Notes under the pieces: model-generated
The model's input: the letters and a program-made list of their open reading frames with translations, nothing else
Databases searched by the model: none
Told to the model about the DNA's origin: nothing
Position numbers and translations under genes: made by a program
DNA from: Brevundimonas fluminis
Lineage (GTDB): Bacteria > Pseudomonadota > Alphaproteobacteria > Caulobacterales > Caulobacteraceae
Length of the DNA: 64,000 nucleotides
Reading direction: 5' to 3'
Assembly: GCF_003934285.1 (NCBI RefSeq)
Contig: NZ_RQWJ01000004.1
Span: forward strand, 248,001-312,000
Shown here: one piece after another, positions 1 through 8,189 of the stretch
Position numbering within the stretch: position 1 is the stretch's first letter
How the letters are laid out: each line of letters opens with the position of its first letter

Positions 1-519
1 GGCTCTCCGGCGCTGGCGGAGCGCGTCGCAGCCCTCACGGGCGCGACGCCGGTCAAGGAGTGGGGCCTCGATCACGGAACATGGTCCGTCCTGGCCCACG
101 TCTGGCCGGAAGCCGACGTGCCGGTCGTGCAGCTGTCTCTGGACCGTGGTCTGGACGCGGCGGGCCACGTCGAGACCGCGCGCCGGCTCACGGTCCTGCG
201 TGACGAAGGCGTGGCGATCGCGGGTTCGGGCGATTTCGTCCACAATCTGCGGACCTGGAAGCGCGACGGCGGCGACGCCTATCCGTGGGCTGCGTCGTTC
301 AACGAGGCGGTGAAGGCAGCCCTTCTGCGCGACGACGTCGAAGCCCTGACGAACTGGATCGACCTCGCCGAGGAGGCGCAGTTGAGCGTGCCGACCGACG
401 AGCACTTTCTGCCGCTGCTCTATGTGGCCGCGCAGCGTCGAAGGGACGACGCGGTGGAGTTCTTCAACGACGTGATCGAGGGCGGATCCATCTCGATGAC
501 GGGCGTCAGGATCGGCTAG
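1..519 (+). CDS. ygiD: 4,5-DOPA dioxygenase extradiol family protein (YgiD-like), 3' part only
   Basis: The reading frame is open from the first base of the window to a TAG at 517-519, so this is the C-terminal 172 residues of a protein whose start lies outside. The stretch GLDHGTWSVLAHVWPEADVP followed by PVVQLSLD, and later GSGDFVHNLR, are hallmark segments of the class III extradiol ring-cleavage dioxygenases of the YgiD/DODA type. In that family the histidines of the HGTW and HNLR segments help hold the active-site metal. These enzymes cleave the catechol ring of DOPA-like substrates; the natural bacterial substrate is usually unknown. An internal GTG at 118 is not the true start, because the conserved HGTW segment lies before it. 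The last 4 bases overlap the convergent pyrC-like gene. Confidence 0.85.
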   Translation, partial: GSPALAERVAALTGATPVKEWGLDHGTWSVLAHVWPEADVPVVQLSLDRGLDAAGHVETARRLTVLRDEGVAIAGSGDFVHNLRTWKRDGGDAYPWAASFNEAVKAALLRDDVEALTNWIDLAEEAQLSVPTDEHFLPLLYVAAQRRRDDAVEFFNDVIEGGSISMTGVRIG

Positions 520-1790
520 CCGAAGATCCTCCGACCGCCGACCCAGGTCGCGGCGACCTTGCCCTGCAGTCGCCGACCGTCGAAGGGCGAGTTGCGGGAT
601 TTGGAGCGCAGGGCGTCGGCGTCGATCACCACCGGCGCGTTCGGGTCGAACAGCACGAAATCGGCGGGCGCGCCGGCCGTCAATCGGCCTCCGTCCAGTC
701 CCAGCAGCTCTGCGGGGCCGAGCGTCAGGGGGCGCAGAACCTCCAGCAAGGTCAGCTCGTGCTCGTGGTGAAGCGTCAGCGCCGCCGCGAGCAGGGTCTC
801 CAACCCGACGGCGCCGGGCGCGGCCTGGGCGAAGGGGCGGCGCTTGTCTTCCGCAGGCGCCGGCGTGTGGGCCGAGGTGATGACCTCGATCCTTCCGTCG
901 CGCACGCCCTCGATCATCGCCAGCCGGTCGCTCTCTGCCCGCAGCGGGGGATCGAGCCGGTAGAACGTGCGCCAGTCGCCGGCGTCGAGATCGTTGAAAC
1001 AGAGATGATTGATCGAGACGCTGGCGGCGACCTGCAGGCCGCGTGCACGTGCCCGGTCCAGCGAGTCCAGCGCCGCCTCCGTCGAGATCAGATCGACCAG
1101 AATCCGGACGCCGGTGAGCTCGGCCAGCGTGAGGTCGCGATGCAGCTGGATCCGCTCCGCCAGGGCCGGAGCGGCGGCGAGGCCCGCCCACGCCGCGGCG
1201 TCTCCCGCCGTGGCCACCGCGCCGTCGTTCAGCCATGGCTCCACGGGACGAACCGCGACGAGCGCGTCGAAGGCGGCGGCATAGGTCATGACGCGCTGAA
1301 GGGCGCGGCTGTTGACGATCGTGTGGTCGCCGTCGGTGAAGTATGCGGCGCCGGCTTCGTCCATCAGCCCGATCTCGGCCATGCGTTCGCCCGAGCAGCC
1401 CCGGGTCAGAGCTCCGGCCGCAAGGACCCGGACGAGATCGAGGGCCGCCCCGCGCCGGTGGATGAAGTCCACCATTGCCGGATCGTCGACCGCCGGGTCG
1501 ACGTCGGGCTGGACGACGATGGTCGTGACGCCTCCGGCCGCGGCCGCGAGGCTCGCCGACTTCAGCGTCTCCTTGGGCTCGGCGCCGGGCTCGCCGGTCT
1601 TGACGCGCACGTCGATCAGTCCGGGCGCCAGGCACAGCCCTTCGGCCTCGACGATCTCGACGCCGGAGGGCGCGGAGCCGCCGGCGGCCACGTCGACGAT
1701 GCGGCTGTCCTCGACCAGCAGGGCGCCCGTCGCGTCCAGGCCCGACGCCGGGTCCAGCAGGCGGGCGTTGACGACGGCGAAGGCGGTCAT
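516..1790 (-). CDS. pyrC: Dihydroorotase-like protein lacking metal ligands (PyrC'/PyrX type, aspartate transcarbamoylase partner)
   Basis: A 424-residue class I dihydroorotase/amidohydrolase homologue. The fold signature is kept ([15 protein letters not shown] around 55-69, GLETLL around 329-334), but the catalytic metal site is not. The usual HxH is RVK (62-64), the TDHAPH-like motif near the C-terminus reads SAHTPA (306-311), the HCED-like segment reads RPVEP (181-185) and the HISTAE-like segment reads DLISTE (233-238). This matches the inactive pseudo-dihydroorotases that, in Pseudomonas-type systems, assemble with PyrB into the aspartate transcarbamoylase complex. The ATG at 1790 overlaps the pyrB stop (ATGA), showing translational coupling. 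I infer a structural rather than catalytic role; an active dihydroorotase would have to be encoded elsewhere. Confidence 0.88.
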   Translation of the reverse strand: MTAFAVVNARLLDPASGLDATGALLVEDSRIVDVAAGGSAPSGVEIVEAEGLCLAPGLIDVRVKTGEPGAEPKETLKSASLAAAAGGVTTIVVQPDVDPAVDDPAMVDFIHRRGAALDLVRVLAAGALTRGCSGERMAEIGLMDEAGAAYFTDGDHTIVNSRALQRVMTYAAAFDALVAVRPVEPWLNDGAVATAGDAAAWAGLAAAPALAERIQLHRDLTLAELTGVRILVDLISTEAALDSLDRARARGLQVAASVSINHLCFNDLDAGDWRTFYRLDPPLRAESDRLAMIEGVRDGRIEVITSAHTPAPAEDKRRPFAQAAPGAVGLETLLAAALTLHHEHELTLLEVLRPLTLGPAELLGLDGGRLTAGAPADFVLFDPNAPVVIDADALRSKSRNSPFDGRRLQGKVAATWVGGRRIFG

Positions 1791-2770
1791 CGGCCACCTC
1801 CATGACGGCGCTCGGTCAGGGCGGCCAGCACCGCCATGCGCGCGGCCACCCCCATCTCGACCTGCTGCTGGATCAGGGAGACGGTCAGATCGTCGGCGAC
1901 GTCGGAATCGATCTCGACCCCCCGGTTCATCGGCCCGGGGTGCATGACCTTGGCCCCCGGCGCGGCCCAGGCCAGCTTCTCGCGATCCAGGCCCCAGAAG
2001 CGGAAATATTCCCGGGTCGAGGGGATCAGGGCGCCCTCCATCCGCTCCAGCTGCAGGCGCAGCATCATGACGACGTCGGCGCCGGCCAGGCCCTCGCGCA
2101 TGTGGTGGAAGACCTCGCAACCCCACCGGGCGGCGGCGGAGGGGATCAGGGTCGGCGGCCCCACGAGGCGAACGCGGGCGCCCAGCATGGACAGAAGCGC
2201 GATGTTGGACCGCGCCACGCGGCTGTGGGCCACGTCGCCGCAGATGGCGACGGTCAGGCCGCCCACGTCGCCGAAGGTGCGGCGGATGGTCAGGGCGTCC
2301 AGCAGGGCCTGGGTCGGGTGCTGATGACGGCCGTCGCCGGCGTTGACGACGGCGCAGCCGACCTTCTGCGACAACAGATGCGCCGCGCCGGACGCGCCGT
2401 GGCGCACGACGAGAATCTCCGGCGCCATGGCGTTCAGGGTCACCGCCGTGTCGATCAGGGTCTCGCCCTTGGCCACCGAAGAGGCCTGAACCGGCATGGT
2501 GACGACGTCGGCGCCCAGGCGCTTGGCCGCGATCTCGAAGGAGGAGGAGGTCCGGGTCGAGTTCTCGAAGAACAGGTTCACCACCGTGCGCCCCGCCATC
2601 AGGTCCAGCGGGCGCGATGAGGTCTGACGATTGTGCTCGGCGAAGGCGTCCGCGAGGTCCAGCAGCGCGTGGGCGGCTGGAGGATTGAGGTCGGTCGCCG
2701 ACAGGAAATGGTCGGTCGGAAACGGCGTCAGCCGCTCTGCGATCGCGTCGGGGACGGCGGCTTCGGTCAT
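1787..2770 (-). CDS. pyrB: Aspartate carbamoyltransferase catalytic subunit
   Basis: A 327-residue enzyme of de novo pyrimidine synthesis (carbamoyl phosphate + aspartate to carbamoyl aspartate). Visible motifs are [20 protein letters not shown] (the carbamoyl phosphate loop, about residues 66-85), [13 protein letters not shown] (substrate-binding HPTQ) and [12 protein letters not shown] near the C-terminus. The ATG at 2770 is the only sensible start and gives a normal family length. It is followed by the overlapping dihydroorotase-like gene and preceded, 23 bases away, by an AEC permease gene in the same direction. No pyrI regulatory subunit is present, consistent with a PyrB/PyrC' type of complex. 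Confidence 0.97.
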   Translation of the reverse strand: MTEAAVPDAIAERLTPFPTDHFLSATDLNPPAAHALLDLADAFAEHNRQTSSRPLDLMAGRTVVNLFFENSTRTSSSFEIAAKRLGADVVTMPVQASSVAKGETLIDTAVTLNAMAPEILVVRHGASGAAHLLSQKVGCAVVNAGDGRHQHPTQALLDALTIRRTFGDVGGLTVAICGDVAHSRVARSNIALLSMLGARVRLVGPPTLIPSAAARWGCEVFHHMREGLAGADVVMMLRLQLERMEGALIPSTREYFRFWGLDREKLAWAAPGAKVMHPGPMNRGVEIDSDVADDLTVSLIQQQVEMGVAARMAVLAALTERRHGGGR

Positions 2771-2793
2771 CAAAGCCGCGTCATAGGCCAGAC

Positions 2794-3717
2794 TCAGGCC
2801 AGATGGAACAGCACCAGCAGGATCGGGATGACGGCGGCGGCGGCGACCGTGGTCAGGGCGACGACTCCGGCCATCAGGGGGGCGTCGCCGCCCATCTGCC
2901 GCGCGAGCATGTAGCTGGCCGCCGCGCCGGGGGCCGCGCCGCACATCAGGGCTATGCCCTGGGCCGTCGCGTCGCCGCCGTAGAGGACGCACAGCCCCCA
3001 CATCAGCGGCGGAGTGATCCCCAGCTTGACGAAGGTCACCGCGGCGATCGTGATCTTGCGCCGCGCCACCTCGGCGAAGCTGAGGCCGGCGCCGGCCACG
3101 ATCAGGCCCAGCGGCAGGGCGGCTGCGCCCAGCAACTCCAGCGTGTCGGACAGACCGGGCAGGCGCGGCACGCCCGCCATGTTCAAGGCCAGTCCGATCA
3201 GGCAGGCGACCAGGATGGGGTTGGTCAGGATCGCGCGCGCCAGCGTCAGCGGCGACATCGGCTTGCGGTCGGCGCCCCAGCGCTCCAGCACGACGACGCA
3301 CAGGATGTTGGTCACCGGGATCATCGCGCCGATGACGACGGCGGCCAGCGCCAGGCCGTCGGGCCCGTAGACCGACTGGATCACCGGCAGGAAGACGAAG
3401 CTGTTCCAGCGGATCACGCCCTGGAAGACGCTGGTGTAGGCGGGGCCTTCCAGCCGGATCAGCGGCTTCAGCAGCAGGGTGATCGTGGCGATGACGAGGA
3501 CCGAGGTCACCGCCGCCAACCCGGCCGCGCCCGCGCCGCCGCCGGAGATGTCGGCGCTCCAGATCGCGGGGATCAGGAAGCCGGGATAGAGGAGGTTGAT
3601 CGACAGCTTTTCGATCGGCCGCCACGTCGCGTCCGGCAGGAAGTCCGATTTGCGCAGGCCGTAGCCGACGGCGATCAGGACGAAGACCGGCAGGACCCCG
3701 GCGAGCAGGGCGCCCAT
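2794..3717 (-). CDS. AEC family (auxin efflux carrier-like) transporter
   Basis: A 307-residue integral membrane protein with about ten hydrophobic helices in two halves, starting [20 protein letters not shown], which is typical of the AEC/malonate-transporter family. [15 protein letters not shown] and the repeat-like helix later in the protein ([15 protein letters not shown]) fit the inverted-repeat architecture. These carriers export small organic acids or related solutes; the substrate cannot be read from sequence. Its ATG shares one base with the ruvX stop (TGATG), so it is co-translated with ruvX, and pyrB follows 23 bases downstream. The location in a pyrimidine operon could hint at a dicarboxylate or pyrimidine intermediate, but that is only inference. 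Confidence 0.85.
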   Translation of the reverse strand: MGALLAGVLPVFVLIAVGYGLRKSDFLPDATWRPIEKLSINLLYPGFLIPAIWSADISGGGAGAAGLAAVTSVLVIATITLLLKPLIRLEGPAYTSVFQGVIRWNSFVFLPVIQSVYGPDGLALAAVVIGAMIPVTNILCVVVLERWGADRKPMSPLTLARAILTNPILVACLIGLALNMAGVPRLPGLSDTLELLGAAALPLGLIVAGAGLSFAEVARRKITIAAVTFVKLGITPPLMWGLCVLYGGDATAQGIALMCGAAPGAAASYMLARQMGGDAPLMAGVVALTTVAAAAVIPILLVLFHLA

Positions 3718-4181
3718 CAGCCCCTCAGCCGGTCCAGCGCGCCCTGCAGGATCCAGGCGGCGGCGGTGCGGTCGATCACCTGCGCCCGACGCTTGCGATT
3801 CAGGTCGAGGTCCTCGATCAGGAAGCGCTCCACCGCGCTGGTCGACAGGCGCTCGTCCTGAAAGGCGACCGGCACGGCGCGCAGGCGCTGGAGGTTGCGG
3901 GCGAAGGCTCGGCAGGACTGGGCCCGCGGGCCCTCGCTGCCGTCCATGTTCAGCGGCAGGCCGATCACGAGACCGGAGGCCTGGCGGGCGTCCATCAGTT
4001 TCAGCAGGGCGTTGGCGTCGTCGGTGAACTTCGCCTTGCGGATCAGCTGCAGCGGACTGGCGATCACGCGACCGGGATCGGACGTGGCCACGCCGATGGT
4101 CTTCTCGCCGAGGTCCAGGCCGAACCACGGCGTGTTCGGGGGAGTCTGCTCGCGGAGCTGCTCAAGGGTCAGGTCGATCAC
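3717..4181 (-). CDS. ruvX: Putative pre-16S rRNA nuclease / Holliday junction resolvase YqgF family
   Basis: A 154-residue RNase H-fold protein. [17 protein letters not shown] (about 18-34) carries the first catalytic aspartate, [11 protein letters not shown] (70-80) is the second conserved strand with its loop, and FQDERLST (108-115) contains the conserved DER motif. In E. coli the family trims the 5' end of 16S rRNA; the resolvase role is older and less certain. No ATG fits; the GTG at 4181 gives the standard length, with the conserved core starting at residue 18. It heads the leftward ruvX - AEC - pyrB - pyrC' operon, and its start is 70 bases from that of the divergent lipoprotein gene. 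Confidence 0.92.
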   Translation of the reverse strand: MIDLTLEQLREQTPPNTPWFGLDLGEKTIGVATSDPGRVIASPLQLIRKAKFTDDANALLKLMDARQASGLVIGLPLNMDGSEGPRAQSCRAFARNLQRLRAVPVAFQDERLSTSAVERFLIEDLDLNRKRRAQVIDRTAAAWILQGALDRLRG

Positions 4182-4251
4182 CTTGCGGCGGTGGGGCTGG
4201 CGCGGCCGCAAGTCAAGGCGCAAGCTGCCGCGAAACCGAGGGGTGGGACAC

Positions 4252-4767
4252 ATGAGATCCATCATCATGTCGGCCGTGGCGACGCTGATGCTGGCCGGCT
4301 GCGACGCGACGCAGGACGGCCCCGTGAAGGACAAGACGCCCCCTGAACGTCCGGCGACCGGGCCGCTCACGCCGACCGGCCCGGCCCAGACCCTGTCGGC
4401 CGATGCGGACCCGAACCTGCAGCAGGCCGCGGCCGTGGTCGAACTGACGCCGGTCGAGGGGCAGGGCGCGCTGACGGTCAAGATGTTCGGCACGGCCGGC
4501 GGCGATCCGGCGATGAACGGCCTCTACACCTACGTCGCCTTCTTCATCGATCCGGCCGAGGGCTGGCGCGTCTTCAGGATCGGCGACTTTCTGGACTACC
4601 GGGTGTTGTCGGCCGGACCCGGCCGCGTGGAGCTGGAGATCGACGAGAGCACCATGGATCCCGAAACCAGCGAGATCGGTTCCACGACCCGTCGTCTGAT
4701 CGTCGGCTGGGCGCCGGGCGCGGACGGCGCGGCGCCGGTGGCCGTCACGGTCACGCCGGCCAGGTGA
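4252..4767 (+). CDS. Lipoprotein of unknown function
   Basis: A 171-residue protein with a short positively charged N-terminus and a hydrophobic stretch ending in the lipobox LAGC (Cys at about 16), so lipid attachment and export are expected. After the cysteine comes a Pro/Thr-rich linker, then a domain of about 110 residues with alternating hydrophobics (GALTVKMFGTAGGDPAMNGLYTY segment and following) and no recognised motif. The ATG at 4252 has an appropriately placed GAGGGGTGGG. Its last codons overlap the following methyltransferase gene by 4 bases (GTGA), suggesting co-expression, although a lipoprotein and a methyltransferase have no obvious shared pathway. I do not recognise the family. 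Confidence 0.8.
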   Translation: MRSIIMSAVATLMLAGCDATQDGPVKDKTPPERPATGPLTPTGPAQTLSADADPNLQQAAAVVELTPVEGQGALTVKMFGTAGGDPAMNGLYTYVAFFIDPAEGWRVFRIGDFLDYRVLSAGPGRVELEIDESTMDPETSEIGSTTRRLIVGWAPGADGAAPVAVTVTPAR

Positions 4768-5363
4768 GCGAGGACCGCCGCCGGTCGGTCGAGGCCTATG
4801 ACTCCTGTGCCGGGACCTATGCTGAGATCACGCGGAACGGCCATCCCGAGACCCGGGAGGCCCTGAGGCGGTTCGCCGACGCGGTCGGCGAAGGAGCGCG
4901 GGTGCTGGAAGTGGCGTCCGGCCCCGGCTGGGACGCCGATTTTCTGGAGTCGCGCGGCGTGACGGTGCGGCGCACCGATCTGTCGGAGGGCTTCATCGGG
5001 TTTCAGACGTCGCGGGGAAAGACCGTCGAGCGGCTCGATCTGCTCGACGACGATCTGGGCGGGCCGTGGGACGGCCTCGTCGGCCTGTATGTGCTTCAAC
5101 ACGTCGCGCGCGTCCGGACCGACGAGGTCGTCGCCCGCATGGCCGCCGCCCTTCGTCGCGGCGGCGTGCTGCTGATCAGTTTTCAGGAAGGAGAGGCAGA
5201 AGACGAGCGGGCGGGGGCTGAAGGCGGAATCTCCGAGCCGGTGCGGCGAAGTCAGGAAGAGATGCGCGACGCCGTCGAGCGGGGCGGGCTGGAGATCGTT
5301 TCGTGGCACGGGATCGAGGGCCGCGAGGCGGACTGGGTCCTCCTGATCGCGTACCGTCCTTGA
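4764..5363 (+). CDS. Class I SAM-dependent methyltransferase
   Basis: A 199-residue protein with the class I methyltransferase fold. Motif I is [20 protein letters not shown] (about residues 48-67), followed by the acidic strand end [11 protein letters not shown], the motif IV-like [13 protein letters not shown] and the post-motif strand [15 protein letters not shown]. These show a SAM-binding protein but not the methyl acceptor. It begins with GTG overlapping the lipoprotein stop (GTGA) and ends 56 bases before gatC. The [11 protein letters not shown] opening resembles UbiE/Tam-like small-molecule methyltransferases. Confidence 0.85.
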   Translation: MSEDRRRSVEAYDSCAGTYAEITRNGHPETREALRRFADAVGEGARVLEVASGPGWDADFLESRGVTVRRTDLSEGFIGFQTSRGKTVERLDLLDDDLGGPWDGLVGLYVLQHVARVRTDEVVARMAAALRRGGVLLISFQEGEAEDERAGAEGGISEPVRRSQEEMRDAVERGGLEIVSWHGIEGREADWVLLIAYRP

Positions 5364-5419
5364 GATTTGACCATCGCGCGGCTAATCCCGCGCCTTCACC
5401 GCACGTGCAGGAGGGCCGC

Positions 5420-5707
5420 ATGGCCATCGACGCCGCGACGGTGCGCAAGGTCGCGCATCTCGCCCGGATCAAGACGCCCGAGGACCGGCTGGAGCCCCTG
5501 GCCGCCGAGCTGAACGGCATCCTGGCCTGGATCGAGCAGCTTAACGAGGTCGACGTGGAGGGCGTGGAGCCGATGACGTCAAACGTCGCCCAGCCGCTGC
5601 GCCTGCGCGATGACGTCGTGACCGACGGCGCCAAGGTCGACGCCGTGCTGTCGAACGCGCCGAAGTCGGCGGACGGATTCTTCGTGGTGCCGAAGGTGGT
5701 GGAATGA
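5420..5707 (+). CDS. gatC: Asp-tRNA(Asn)/Glu-tRNA(Gln) amidotransferase subunit C
   Basis: A 95-residue GatC, the small scaffold subunit of the GatCAB transamidosome that converts misacylated Glu-tRNA(Gln) or Asp-tRNA(Asn) to the correct amide. [20 protein letters not shown] and the Pro/Met segment [20 protein letters not shown] followed by [14 protein letters not shown] [13 protein letters not shown] are typical. The start ATG at 5420 follows GGAGGGCC. It overlaps gatA by 4 bases (ATGA), which supports stoichiometric co-translation. gatB is not in the window. Confidence 0.97.
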   Translation: MAIDAATVRKVAHLARIKTPEDRLEPLAAELNGILAWIEQLNEVDVEGVEPMTSNVAQPLRLRDDVVTDGAKVDAVLSNAPKSADGFFVVPKVVE

Positions 5708-7182
5708 GCGAGCTGACCACCCTGACGCTGAAGGCCGCGCTGGACGGGCTGAAGGCGCGCAAGTTTTCCTCGGAAGAGATCACCACGGCGTTCCTTGGCC
5801 GCATCGAGGCGGCCAACCCGACGCTGAACGCCTACGTCGAGGTGACCGCCGACAAGGCGCTGGGCATGGCGCGCGCCGCCGACGCACGGCTGAAGGCCGG
5901 CGAGGCGGCGCCGCTGCAGGGCGCGCCGCTGGGGATCAAGGACCTGTTCTGCACCGACGGAGTGCAGACGACGGCGGGTTCCAACATGCTGCGCGGCTTC
6001 GTGCCGCCGTATGAATCCACCGTCACCGCCAACCTGTGGCGCGACGGGGCGGTGATGCTGGGCAAGCTGAACATGGACGAGTTCGCCATGGGCTCGTCCA
6101 ACGAGACCAGCGCCTTCGGCCCCGTGGTCAATCCGTGGAAGTCGAAGACGTCCAACGCCGACCTCACGCCCGGCGGCTCGTCCGGCGGCTCCGCGTCGTC
6201 GGTGGCGGGGGACCTGTGCCTGGCGGCGACGGCGTCGGACACGGGCGGGTCGATCCGCCAGCCGGCGGCCTTCACCGGGACGGTCGGCATCAAGCCGACC
6301 TACGGCCGGGCCAGCCGCTTCGGCATGGTCGCCTTCGCCAGTTCGCTGGATCAGGCCGGGCCGATCACGAAGACGGTCGAGGATGCCGCGATCCTGCTGC
6401 GGTCGATGTGCTCGTTCGATCCGAAGGATTCCACCAGTCTGGACGTCGAGACGCCCGACTGGACGCAGTCGCTGAACAAGGGCGTCAGAGGCCTGCGCAT
6501 CGGCGTGCCCAGGGAATACGTCGTCGACGGGATGCCGGCCGAGATCCAGAAGCTATGGGATCAGGGCGTCCAGTGGCTGAAGGACGGCGGCGCCGAGATC
6601 GTCGAGATCAGCCTGCCACACACCAGATACGCCCTTCCGGCCTATTACATCATCGCTCCCGCCGAGGCGTCGTCGAACCTGGCGCGCTACGATGGCATGC
6701 GCTTCGGCCATCGCGCGGCCGAGGCGAAGTCGCTGACGGATCTGTACGAGACCAGCCGGGCCGAGGGGTTCGGCAAGGAGGTCCAGCGTCGCCTGACCAT
6801 CGGCGCCTATGTCCTGTCGGCCGGATTCTACGACGCCTATTACGTCCGCGCTCTGAAGGTGCGCCGCCGCATCGCCCAGGACTTCGACGACGTCTGGGGT
6901 CGGGTGGACGCGATCCTTACGCCGTCGACGCCGTCGGCGGCCTTCGCCTTGGGCGACAAGCAGATCGACCCGCTGCAGATGTATCTGAACGACATCTTCA
7001 CGGTGACCGCCAATCTCGCGGGCCTGCCGGGAATCTCCGTTCCCGCCGGCGTGGATTCGGGCGGCCTGCCGCTGGGGCTGCAGGTCATCGGCAAGGCGCT
7101 GGACGAGGCGACGGTTTTCCAGGTGGCCGACGCGCTGGAACGCGCCGCCGGGTTCACGGCGCGTCCGGATCCGTGGTGGTGA
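5704..7182 (+). CDS. gatA: Asp-tRNA(Asn)/Glu-tRNA(Gln) amidotransferase subunit A
   Basis: A 492-residue amidase-signature enzyme that releases ammonia from glutamine for the GatCAB complex. The catalytic lysine is in [12 protein letters not shown] (about residue 79), and the Ser-cisSer pair lies in the glycine/serine-rich [12 protein letters not shown] and [11 protein letters not shown] segments (about 157-185). The C-terminal [12 protein letters not shown] segment is also conserved. Length is normal for the family (about 480-495). It is coupled to gatC by a 4-base overlap and is followed by a tRNA-Cys gene on the other strand 14 bases beyond its stop. Confidence 0.98.
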   Translation: MSELTTLTLKAALDGLKARKFSSEEITTAFLGRIEAANPTLNAYVEVTADKALGMARAADARLKAGEAAPLQGAPLGIKDLFCTDGVQTTAGSNMLRGFVPPYESTVTANLWRDGAVMLGKLNMDEFAMGSSNETSAFGPVVNPWKSKTSNADLTPGGSSGGSASSVAGDLCLAATASDTGGSIRQPAAFTGTVGIKPTYGRASRFGMVAFASSLDQAGPITKTVEDAAILLRSMCSFDPKDSTSLDVETPDWTQSLNKGVRGLRIGVPREYVVDGMPAEIQKLWDQGVQWLKDGGAEIVEISLPHTRYALPAYYIIAPAEASSNLARYDGMRFGHRAAEAKSLTDLYETSRAEGFGKEVQRRLTIGAYVLSAGFYDAYYVRALKVRRRIAQDFDDVWGRVDAILTPSTPSAAFALGDKQIDPLQMYLNDIFTVTANLAGLPGISVPAGVDSGGLPLGLQVIGKALDEATVFQVADALERAAGFTARPDPWW

Positions 7183-7196
7183 TCTGAGGATCGCGA

Positions 7197-7270
7197 TGGA
7201 GGCCTGACCGAGAATCGAACTCGGGTACGCGGATTTGCAGTCCGCTGCGTCACCACTCCGCCATCAGGCC
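7197..7270 (-). tRNA. tRNA-Cys (GCA)
   Basis: Read on the minus strand, the 74 bases form a complete cloverleaf: acceptor GGCCTGA pairs with TCAGGCC, the T arm contains GTTCGATTC, and the anticodon stem-loop CGGACTGCAAATCCG displays anticodon GCA. The discriminator base is T, as expected for tRNA-Cys, and CCA is encoded. It sits between gatA and the PIMT-like gene, opposite to both. Confidence 0.97.
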
Positions 7271-7436
7271 GCGGGGCCTTTCGGGGGCCCGCGTCATCGC
7301 GAGGGGCGTCAGCTATCAGATCGGATGACGCGCCGCAACGCGACTTTGAAATCAACGCGCCGTGACCGTATTGACGGTTCCCCAAGGGCGCGCCTTCGCC
7401 TATAAGCGCGCTGCAAATCAACAGCTGGTGACAAAC

Positions 7437-8069
7437 ATGGACATGACCGCGGCGCGCAAGGCGATGGTGGACAGCCAGGTCCGCGTCAACGACGTCACCG
7501 ACCGGGCGCTGCAGGCGGCTCTGCTGGCCGTGCCGCGCGAGAAGTTCTGCGCCCCGGGCCGCGAGTTCTCGGCCTACGCCGAGGTCGAGGTCGAGATCGT
7601 CCCGGGCCGCAGCCTGATGGAGGTCCGGGAGGTCGCGAAGATGCTGCAGTTCGCCGTGCCGCGCGAGGGCGAACGGGCGCTGGCGATCGCCGGCCCGTAC
7701 GCCGCGGCCGTGCTGTCGCGGATGGGACTGACGGTCACGGCCCAGGAAGCGGATCCCGCGGTGTTCGACGTGGTCGGCGCGGCCCTGGAAGAACAGGGGG
7801 TGACTCCGGTCGTCGCGCCGCTGGCCGAACCGCATGGCGAGGGCTGGGACCTGATCGTCAGCGAGGGCGGCGTGCCGACGGCGCCCCACGCGTGGCTGGG
7901 GGCGCTGCAGCCCGGCGGACGTGCCGTGTTCGTGGAGCGCGCCGGACCCGTGGGTCGGGCCGTCCTGTACGTGCGGGGCGAGCATGGAGGCATTTCGCGG
8001 CGCGAGCTGTTCGACGCGGCGCCGCCGGTGCTGGACGCCCTGCGACCGGCCCCCGCCTTCGCGCTGTGA
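7437..8069 (+). CDS. Protein-L-isoaspartate O-methyltransferase-like protein with degenerate SAM motif
   Basis: A 210-residue protein resembling the PCMT/PIMT family: MVDSQVRVNDVTDRALQAAL and AVPREKFC at the N-terminus and LQPGGRAVFVE in the methyltransferase core are family features. However, the glycine-rich SAM loop usually read as an EIGTGSGY-like motif is ALAIAGPYAAAVL here (about 82-94), with the central glycines missing, and the catalytic GDG-type segment is not recognisable. I therefore doubt normal isoaspartyl repair activity. The ATG at 7437 fits homology best; longer in-frame starts upstream lack homology. It lies 120 bases upstream of tolC in the same direction. Confidence 0.78.
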   Translation: MDMTAARKAMVDSQVRVNDVTDRALQAALLAVPREKFCAPGREFSAYAEVEVEIVPGRSLMEVREVAKMLQFAVPREGERALAIAGPYAAAVLSRMGLTVTAQEADPAVFDVVGAALEEQGVTPVVAPLAEPHGEGWDLIVSEGGVPTAPHAWLGALQPGGRAVFVERAGPVGRAVLYVRGEHGGISRRELFDAAPPVLDALRPAPAFAL

Positions 8070-8189
8070 CGACGGATCGGGGCGCGTCGCGCGTGAATAA
8101 AACTTAACTGGCGTGCGGCAGAGGGTTTCCGCACTTACCTCGGTCACAATACGGCGCCGCTCCCCCGGCGCGGGTCTCAAGGTCTGAAC

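Noticed and set aside
285..1805. Long frame antisense to pyrC-like gene
   Set aside because: It is a high-GC shadow frame rich in Arg/Gly, with no domain, opposite a clear gene; many similar long shadow frames exist through the window.
7271..7292. GCGGG...CCCGC hairpin next to tRNA-Cys
   Set aside because: The stem has a mismatch (G76 opposite G87) and lies at the 5' side of the tRNA on its own strand, so it does not clearly terminate any transcript.
8070..8189. CtrA site (TTAA-N7-TTAA) upstream of tolC
   Set aside because: A single TTAAC is present at about 8104 but no second half-site at the correct spacing; the same holds at about 19523 and 54636.
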